NCBI GenBank assembly: GCA_964649845.1
Contig: CAZYSS010000080.1
Coordinates: 1-9,388 of the forward strand
Reading direction: 5' to 3'
Length of the DNA: 9,388 nt
From: RGIG3102 sp964649845
GTDB taxonomy: Bacteria > Bacillota > Clostridia > Oscillospirales > Ruminococcaceae
The notes under the pieces are model-generated. The model ran no database searches. It was not told where the DNA came from and was given only the letters and a program-made list of their open reading frames with translations. The translations under genes and the position numbers were made by a program. Below, in pieces: positions 5,236 through 9,388 of the stretch; within the stretch, counting starts at the first letter, position 1, and every line of letters starts with the position of its first letter.

Positions 5236-5300
5236 CTGCAGGGGCGATTCACCAATCGCCTGTGCATATATAAAATGTAGGGGCGACCTGTGGCCGCCCG
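5236..5300. repeat. Pair of GC-rich REP-like hairpins between convergent genes
   Basis: Two hairpins sit side by side in otherwise AT-rich DNA. GGCGATT (5243-5249) and AATCGCC (5254-5260) pair perfectly around CACC. GGGCGACC (5281-5288) and GGCCGCCC (5292-5299) pair with one mismatch, which becomes a G-U pair in the minus-strand RNA. Both begin with AGGGGCGA, so they are related units. From memory, similar AGGGGCGAxx hairpins occur as dispersed repeats in many bacterial genomes, so this is probably a REP or decayed MITE-like element. The second hairpin may also help end the minus-strand operon, since its gene stops at 5305. Confidence 0.6.
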
Positions 5301-5304
5301 CTTT

Positions 5305-6063
5305 TTATTCATTGTATATTTTATTTATCATATACTTTGCAAATTCTGTCAGCATATCATTTTCAAAATCTGAATTTTCATTGTAAACATACCGTCTGTA
5401 TGCTTTTTCAATAATACCTTTGTACTGTGGAATGTTTTTTATACCCCACAGGCCGCCCTCTGCCTTTGAAATAACGGCATCGTCCTGTTTATATGCCAGT
5501 ACACGACACAGGTTCAGCGTCAGGTACACAGGGGCATCTGTTATTTCAGCCACAGCATTTTCTATATCAAATTTTATGCTGTCCAGATAAAATTCCTTTG
5601 GTACAGGGGAGAAAACATCCTTTTTATCCTTGCCGTAAAAAGTGATACCTACGCTGCTTATCACAGTAAAATGTGCTGCCAGATCTTTGTCAGTACCCTG
5701 TAGTCTGTTTATATGACTATCAATATCCTTTAAATATTTTTCCTTGTGGCTATTGGAAAAATGCAGCTGGTATGGGGTAGGGTAGAAAAAGTTTTTACAG
5801 TCCTTTTCAAGCACAAAGCTGGTTTCAAAGCCTTTCCGCGGTGCTTTTTGGTCCATAGACAGCAATAATTCTATTACCTGCTTTTTCTGTATAAAAGCAG
5901 GTTCTCTTTCTGTCGCCACAATAAAATCAATATCGCTTTTTTCCCGGTTGAAGCAACCGAAGGCCAGGGACCCATGGATATAAATACCCACCAGATTATT
6001 CCCCAGGATATTCTGTAATTCAGCTGATATTTCTTTCATCAGCATTTCGGCGTGTCTATCCAT
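5305..6063 (-). CDS. AadA/ANT-like nucleotidyltransferase (aminoglycoside adenylyltransferase family)
   Basis: Members of this family transfer AMP from ATP to a hydroxyl of aminocyclitol antibiotics such as spectinomycin or streptomycin. The 252-residue length is close to the 263 of AadA, and both domains can be followed. The N-terminal nucleotidyltransferase core has HGSLAFG (30-36) and SDID (43-46), with metal-binding Asp44 and Asp46 and a likely catalytic Glu80 (GFETSF). The C-terminal helical domain has SSVGITFYGKDKKDVFSPVP and VYLTLNLCRVLAYKQD, which follow AadA closely (VALVGPAAEELFDPVP; VVLTLSRIWYSAVTG). Two AadA residues needed for streptomycin, Trp112 and Asp182 as I recall, seem to be absent, so streptomycin is an unlikely substrate. 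The ATG lies two bases after the stop of the ECF S-component gene, and only a weak GGGG precedes it, so translation is probably coupled to that gene. It is the last gene of the transporter operon. Resistance activity is not shown; another metabolite, perhaps the imported one, could be the substrate. Confidence 0.82.
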   Translation of the reverse strand: MDRHAEMLMKEISAELQNILGNNLVGIYIHGSLAFGCFNREKSDIDFIVATEREPAFIQKKQVIELLLSMDQKAPRKGFETSFVLEKDCKNFFYPTPYQLHFSNSHKEKYLKDIDSHINRLQGTDKDLAAHFTVISSVGITFYGKDKKDVFSPVPKEFYLDSIKFDIENAVAEITDAPVYLTLNLCRVLAYKQDDAVISKAEGGLWGIKNIPQYKGIIEKAYRRYVYNENSDFENDMLTEFAKYMINKIYNE

Positions 6064-6065
6064 AG

Positions 6066-6761
6066 TTATACCCCGTATTTGACAATTATTCTATTCAGCT
6101 TGTTTATAATCGGTCTGGCAAGCAGCATTAAAAATACAAATGTTGCAATTCCACTGCCTACATTTACTGTAAAACCTGCAGCCAACGTTGCCCACAGGCT
6201 TACCTTACCGCCCATTGAATAGGCGAATATGCCGCTTAAATCCAGTACAGGTCCGGTGATAAATGTGTAGCAAATCAGTCCAAAAACAGCCAGAATAAGC
6301 GGTTTCTGCAAAGCCTTTCTTCTGTAAAAAATCAGTCCTGCCAGCAGTCCCATTGTGCCGAAAGCCAGCATCTGCCACACAGTCCAGGGACCCTGACTGA
6401 ACATAAAGTTGGACACCAGCATTATCACAGCACCGGAAAGAAAACCGGCCTGTGGTCCCAGACATACACCTGTCAGTATTACTATGGCAGCCACAGGTTT
6501 TACAAAAGGCATACCTGCAAACACTGCACGCCCTGCTATGCCCAGTGCACACATTACAGCTATCACAGATATTTTTACAGTATCTGGCCTGCTGTTTTCA
6601 AAGGTGAGGAATACGCCGCCTGTTGCCAGCACAGCAAACACAAAGGCTGCCATATAGTAGCCCCTGCTGCCCAGTACTCTCGGAAAAAACACTGTCACAG
6701 CCACACAGGCTGCCAACAGAATCAGCTGTATTAAATTTTTTCCTTTGAATTTACCTGACAT
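6066..6761 (-). CDS. ECF transporter S component (substrate-binding membrane protein)
   Basis: S components are small membrane proteins that bind a vitamin-like substrate and pair with the ECF energizing module. This 231-residue protein is almost entirely hydrophobic, with about six to eight membrane segments (near 10-27, 36-53, 62-80, 88-121, 128-146, 154-170, 188-215). The central stretch VCLGPQAGFLSG (99-110), followed by VSNFMFSQGPWTVWQM (116-131), is typical of ECF S components of the CbrT/CblT-like kind as far as I remember, so a corrinoid or related substrate is possible but unproven. I chose the ATG at 6761: it gives a proper hydrophobic N-terminus, and AAAGGA stands 12 bases before it. 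An upstream in-frame ATG at 7094 lies deep inside the ATPase gene and would add 111 residues of non-membrane nonsense. The start overlaps the end of the ATPase gene by 31 bases, and the next gene begins two bases after the stop. Dedicated T and A partners are in the same operon. Confidence 0.85.
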   Translation of the reverse strand: MSGKFKGKNLIQLILLAACVAVTVFFPRVLGSRGYYMAAFVFAVLATGGVFLTFENSRPDTVKISVIAVMCALGIAGRAVFAGMPFVKPVAAIVILTGVCLGPQAGFLSGAVIMLVSNFMFSQGPWTVWQMLAFGTMGLLAGLIFYRRKALQKPLILAVFGLICYTFITGPVLDLSGIFAYSMGGKVSLWATLAAGFTVNVGSGIATFVFLMLLARPIINKLNRIIVKYGV

Positions 6762-8356
6762 AATTCTGTTATATCCTTTGCATTTACAGTGTTTTTTAGT
6801 ATTCCTTTGCTCATCCTTGCACCTGCAGTGGTGTAAAAACTGTTTCCGGCAAAAAATCTCTGTGGTATATCCCGGGAAACTATGCTGCCATTGAAAAATA
6901 TCCCCACAATATCTGCATATTCGCTGCAGAATTCTATATCGTGGCTGACCATAATAATGGTTTTGCCTTTTTTGCACAAATCTTTCAGTATTCCGGCCAG
7001 CTGTGCTTTGAAAATACCGTCCATACCTTTGGTCACTTCGTCCAGCAGTAAAATATCTGCACCGCTGAGCAGCACTTTTGCCAGTGCCACACACTGCTGC
7101 TGCCCGGCGGAAATGTCATATGGATGGCTGTCCATCAGCTGTGGAATATTGCACACAGCAGCGGTTTCCTGTATCAGTTTTTCATCGTCTGTCATTTCTT
7201 TCAGTTCTTCATATACTGTTTCTTTTGCAAACAGAAGAGTGGCTTCCTGTGGCAGATATGCAGGCTTGCCCAGTTTTTTGTTCACAGTCACCTTGCCCAT
7301 ATATGGCTTGTTTATGCCGCATACAGCTTTCAGCAGTGTGCTTTTGCCACTGCCGTTGCCGCCGATAATGGCGTAGAGACAGCCCTGCGGCACTTTTATG
7401 CAGGCATCTTTCAGTATGTCTTCGCTGTTTTTTTCATAGCGGTACCACACATCTCTCATTTCCACAGCTGTTTTATCAGATACGACAGCTGTTTCTTTTT
7501 TGTATTCAATATTTACAATATTGTTTTTGTCTATATAGTCGACCAGCCAGTTTCTGCCCTTTTTGATTGAAACAGGTGCATTGCCTTTCTGGTTCAAGCC
7601 ATAAAATACCTGCATAGGTGTGGGCAGCAGCTTTACTGTGTCGTAATCAATATGGGAAATATCCTCAAATATGTTTTCAGGTCTGTTTACAGCTATAATT
7701 CTGCCGTCAGCCATATAAACAACCCTGTCAGCCTGGCTGAATGCAGATTCTGTGCGCTGTTCAATAATTATCACTGTGGTGCCCAGTTCGCTGTTTATAC
7801 GGTATACGGCGTTGAGAAATTCTGTGGCAGCAATAGGGTCCAGTTGGCTTGTAGGCTCGTCCAGAATCAGCACTTTAGGCTGCATTACCATCACACAGGC
7901 CAGGTTCAGCAGCTGTTTCTGTCCGCCGGACAATGTGCTCACATCCCTGTCATACCATTTGTCTATACCGAAAAAATTGGCTGTTTCTGCAATTCTGCGG
8001 TGCATTTCGCCCTGTTCAACACCTGTGTTTTCCAGACCAAAGGCCAGCTCGTGCCATACTTTGTCTGTGACCAGCTGCCGGTCAGGTTTCTGCAGCACAT
8101 AGCCGATTTCCGCCGCCTGCACTCTTTCGGAAGCATCTGCCAGAGGCACACCGTTGTACAGAACCTGCCCCTCGGTTTTTCCGTGGGGTGTCATCACTGT
8201 TTTGAAATGGTTCAGCAGGGTAGTTTTGCCGCTGCCGCTTTTCCCGAATATCAGCAGGAATTCACCCTCGTTGACAGTCAGATTTATATTGTCCAGAGTT
8301 CTGTTTTCCTTTTCGGGATAAGAGAAACTCAGATTTTTGATTTCAAATATTGCCAT
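6731..8356 (-). CDS. ECF transporter ATPase with two fused ATP-binding domains
   Basis: This 541-residue cytoplasmic protein powers the ECF importer and carries two complete ABC domains, as in YkoD. Domain 1 has Walker A GKSGSGKTT (38-46), Q-loop Gln89 followed by the ECF-type helix KPDRQLVTDKVWHELAFG, signature LSGGQ (142-146) and Walker B LILDE (163-167). Domain 2 has Walker A GGNGSGKST (332-340), Q-loop Gln370, signature SAGQQ (416-420), Walker B LLLDE (436-440) and switch His472 (VSHD). In domain 1 the switch position reads IIIEQR, with Gln200 where His is usual (IEHR in relatives). The two ATP sites are therefore unequal. The ATG at 8356 is chosen because AAGGAG lies five bases before it and MAIFEIKNLSFSY is a normal ABC start; an earlier in-frame ATG at 8413 is within the T-component gene. 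The start overlaps the T gene by 28 bases and the end overlaps the S gene by 31 bases, which indicates translational coupling and balanced amounts. Confidence 0.94.
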   Translation of the reverse strand: MAIFEIKNLSFSYPEKENRTLDNINLTVNEGEFLLIFGKSGSGKTTLLNHFKTVMTPHGKTEGQVLYNGVPLADASERVQAAEIGYVLQKPDRQLVTDKVWHELAFGLENTGVEQGEMHRRIAETANFFGIDKWYDRDVSTLSGGQKQLLNLACVMVMQPKVLILDEPTSQLDPIAATEFLNAVYRINSELGTTVIIIEQRTESAFSQADRVVYMADGRIIAVNRPENIFEDISHIDYDTVKLLPTPMQVFYGLNQKGNAPVSIKKGRNWLVDYIDKNNIVNIEYKKETAVVSDKTAVEMRDVWYRYEKNSEDILKDACIKVPQGCLYAIIGGNGSGKSTLLKAVCGINKPYMGKVTVNKKLGKPAYLPQEATLLFAKETVYEELKEMTDDEKLIQETAAVCNIPQLMDSHPYDISAGQQQCVALAKVLLSGADILLLDEVTKGMDGIFKAQLAGILKDLCKKGKTIIMVSHDIEFCSEYADIVGIFFNGSIVSRDIPQRFFAGNSFYTTAGARMSKGILKNTVNAKDITELCQVNSKEKI

Positions 8357-9192
8357 TGCAGCTCCTTGAGAATGTGCATAAAAGTAGGTAACAGCAGTAA
8401 TGCACTGTAACATATACCGCCTGCAATCTGTTTTGTGCCAACCGGCGGCAGGTTGATATATGGTATCAGCTGAACGTTTACCGCATATGAAAACAGATTT
8501 GTAATAACATAAATATTCAGAACAACAGTAATTATCAATATGATAACATCATATTTTTTAAATTTATAATCTGAAAATACTGTGGTTCTGCCACTGCCGA
8601 AGCCGCGGTTTTTCATAGATACAGACAGACCTATGGCGTGCTCAAAAGCATAGCTTACAGCGCTGTTCAGCGCCCTCACCGCACTTTTCAGTCTGCTGTC
8701 CTGTTGTATTACTGTGCTTTGCGCCTGTTCGATTTCCACCAGTTTGCGCTGGAAAAACGGCACCAGTCCCATAACCATGGTAAGTACAGTGCATACATTT
8801 GGAAATCTTCCGCCGAAAAGATAAATAAACTTATCTGTGGAAATTACCTTGCCCATGGCAGAAAACCAGTTTATGCTACAGATGAATATACCGCCCATCA
8901 CCGCACCGTATGCAAGTGCCTGCAGGGTATAATTCCTGCCAAAGTATGTAAACAGCACAGTGTTGCCGCCGGTGCTGAAAAACGGATTCAGCACAGCTAT
9001 CAGTATACCGAAGGTCAGGATGTATTTAATACTGGCCAGTGTTTCATTTCTGCACAGACAGAGACAGGCTACAAAGGACAGCACCACATTTATGCCCACA
9101 TACAGCGGGTGCATAAATACCATGGAATATATCAGCACACTGATAAAATACAGTAGAACTGTGCAGGGATGCAGTTTGAAAAAATCCGGCAT
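8329..9192 (-). CDS. ECF transporter T component (CbiQ-type transmembrane protein)
   Basis: The T component is the membrane scaffold joining the ATPase to the S component. The 287-residue protein has predicted membrane segments near 12-28, 30-47, 53-70, 92-112, 130-147 and 216-236, with a further segment around 250-280. Its long cytoplasmic coupling region (about 148-212) contains VEIEQAQSTVIQQDSR (152-167), in the place of the first conserved Ala-Arg-Gly type motif, and SMKNRGFGSGRTT (192-204), the second. The second is close to consensus (NRG). The first has AQS in place of ARG. LAYGAVMGG (93-101) is another block common in CbiQ proteins. AGGAG lies five to six bases before the ATG at 9192. 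It is the first gene of the operon, followed by the ATPase with a 28-base overlap. The family assignment comes from pattern and context together and is firm; partner specificity is to the neighbouring ATPase and S component. Confidence 0.88.
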   Translation of the reverse strand: MPDFFKLHPCTVLLYFISVLIYSMVFMHPLYVGINVVLSFVACLCLCRNETLASIKYILTFGILIAVLNPFFSTGGNTVLFTYFGRNYTLQALAYGAVMGGIFICSINWFSAMGKVISTDKFIYLFGGRFPNVCTVLTMVMGLVPFFQRKLVEIEQAQSTVIQQDSRLKSAVRALNSAVSYAFEHAIGLSVSMKNRGFGSGRTTVFSDYKFKKYDVIILIITVVLNIYVITNLFSYAVNVQLIPYINLPPVGTKQIAGGICYSALLLLPTFMHILKELQWQYLKSKI

Positions 9193-9227
9193 AGTTGCTC
9201 CTAAAAGATTAATATTTACATTATTTC

Positions 9228-9256
9228 AGTATATCATGTGTGAGAGAATATTACAA
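9228..9256 (-). promoter_or_regulatory. Promoter of the ECF transporter operon
   Basis: On the minus strand TTGTAA (9256-9251), 17 bases and TATACT (9233-9228) form a promoter, with TGA directly before the -10 giving the extended TGn motif. Transcription should begin near 9221, leaving a leader of about 30 bases before the T gene. That is too short for any known riboswitch class, so vitamin control by riboswitch is unlikely here. An imperfect dyad TTGTGCACCAA (9268-9258) sits directly against the -35 and might be an operator. Confidence 0.7.
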
Positions 9257-9388
9257 GTTGGTGCACAAAAATCCATTTTTAAAATCAAAAATTATAAATG
9301 TATAAATTTTAATCAGTGAAAAACTAATTTTTTTTCTTTATAGGTGAATATTAACACAGTTTCATATAATTTTTTATGTATATTCATC
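9257..9388. other. AT-rich intergenic end of the window
   Basis: The last 132 bases are very AT-rich. On the minus strand a frame open at the window edge ends in TGA at 9315-9313 after about 24 codons. It could be the tail of a gene lying to the right, or chance. No terminator or clear promoter pointing right is visible. Confidence 0.3.

Noticed and set aside
6762..7094. N-terminal extension of the ECF S component from an ATG at 7094
   Set aside because: The extra 111 residues are an out-of-frame reading of the ATPase gene, hydrophilic and Cys/Arg-rich, before a normal S-component start at 6761.
8357..8413. Earlier ATG at 8413 for the fused ATPase
   Set aside because: The added 19 residues overlap the T-component gene and precede a typical ABC start that has its own AAGGAG.
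9193..9227. A riboswitch in the leader of the ECF operon
   Set aside because: The predicted leader is about 30 bases and contains no stem structure or conserved riboswitch motif.
9313..9387. A 24-codon minus-strand frame at the right edge
   Set aside because: It has no visible ribosome-binding site and is open at the edge, so it could be a gene end or chance. It is mentioned only within the edge region.

Overview
The window looks like chromosomal DNA from an anaerobic, probably gut-associated Firmicute of class Clostridia. The case rests on a Spo0A-type DNA-binding domain, Gram-positive style AGGAGG ribosome-binding sites, group-II ECF transporter genes, sigma-A promoters of the TTGACA/TATAAT type and AT-rich intergenic DNA. 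I cannot name the genus. No tRNA, rRNA, CRISPR array, transposase or phage gene is visible.

Layout, left to right. Positions 1-1165 (minus strand) hold a tandem pair of nucleoside-hydrolase family genes. The first transcribed is a shortened copy that has lost most active-site residues. Eleven bases later comes a copy with an intact DTDxxxDD metal site, which runs off the left edge. Positions 1231-2320 (minus) form a self-contained unit: a sigma-A promoter, an SppA-type signal peptide peptidase with its Ser-Lys dyad, and a terminator. Positions 2343-2700 (minus) hold a mini-operon not covered by ordinary gene calls: a near-consensus promoter, two small open reading frames (31 and 25 aa) each with a Shine-Dalgarno sequence, and a perfect 12-bp terminator hairpin. 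Diverging from it across about 400 bp of AT-rich DNA is a 111-aa stand-alone Spo0A C-terminal DNA-binding domain without a receiver domain (3008-3343, plus).

Positions 3422-5225 (plus) are a monocistronic M14 zinc carboxypeptidase with its own promoter and terminator and very strong codon bias. A short patch of GC-rich REP-like hairpins (5236-5300) separates it from the convergent operon to the right. That operon (9256 down to 5305, minus) is tightly packed, with overlapping or nearly touching genes. In order it encodes an ECF transporter T component, a fused double-ATPase A component, an S component, and an AadA/ANT-like nucleotidyltransferase whose start codon lies two bases after the S-component stop.

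How the genes work together. T, A-A and S together form a complete dedicated ECF importer for a small molecule, probably a vitamin-like compound, whose identity the sequence does not reveal; no riboswitch-sized leader precedes it. The coupled nucleotidyltransferase may act on the imported compound or may confer aminoglycoside tolerance. The nucleoside-hydrolase pair points to nucleoside salvage, possibly as a hetero-oligomer of a catalytic and a non-catalytic subunit. The least ordinary parts are that pair, the small-protein operon facing the receiverless Spo0A-like regulator, and the asymmetric fused ECF ATPase.
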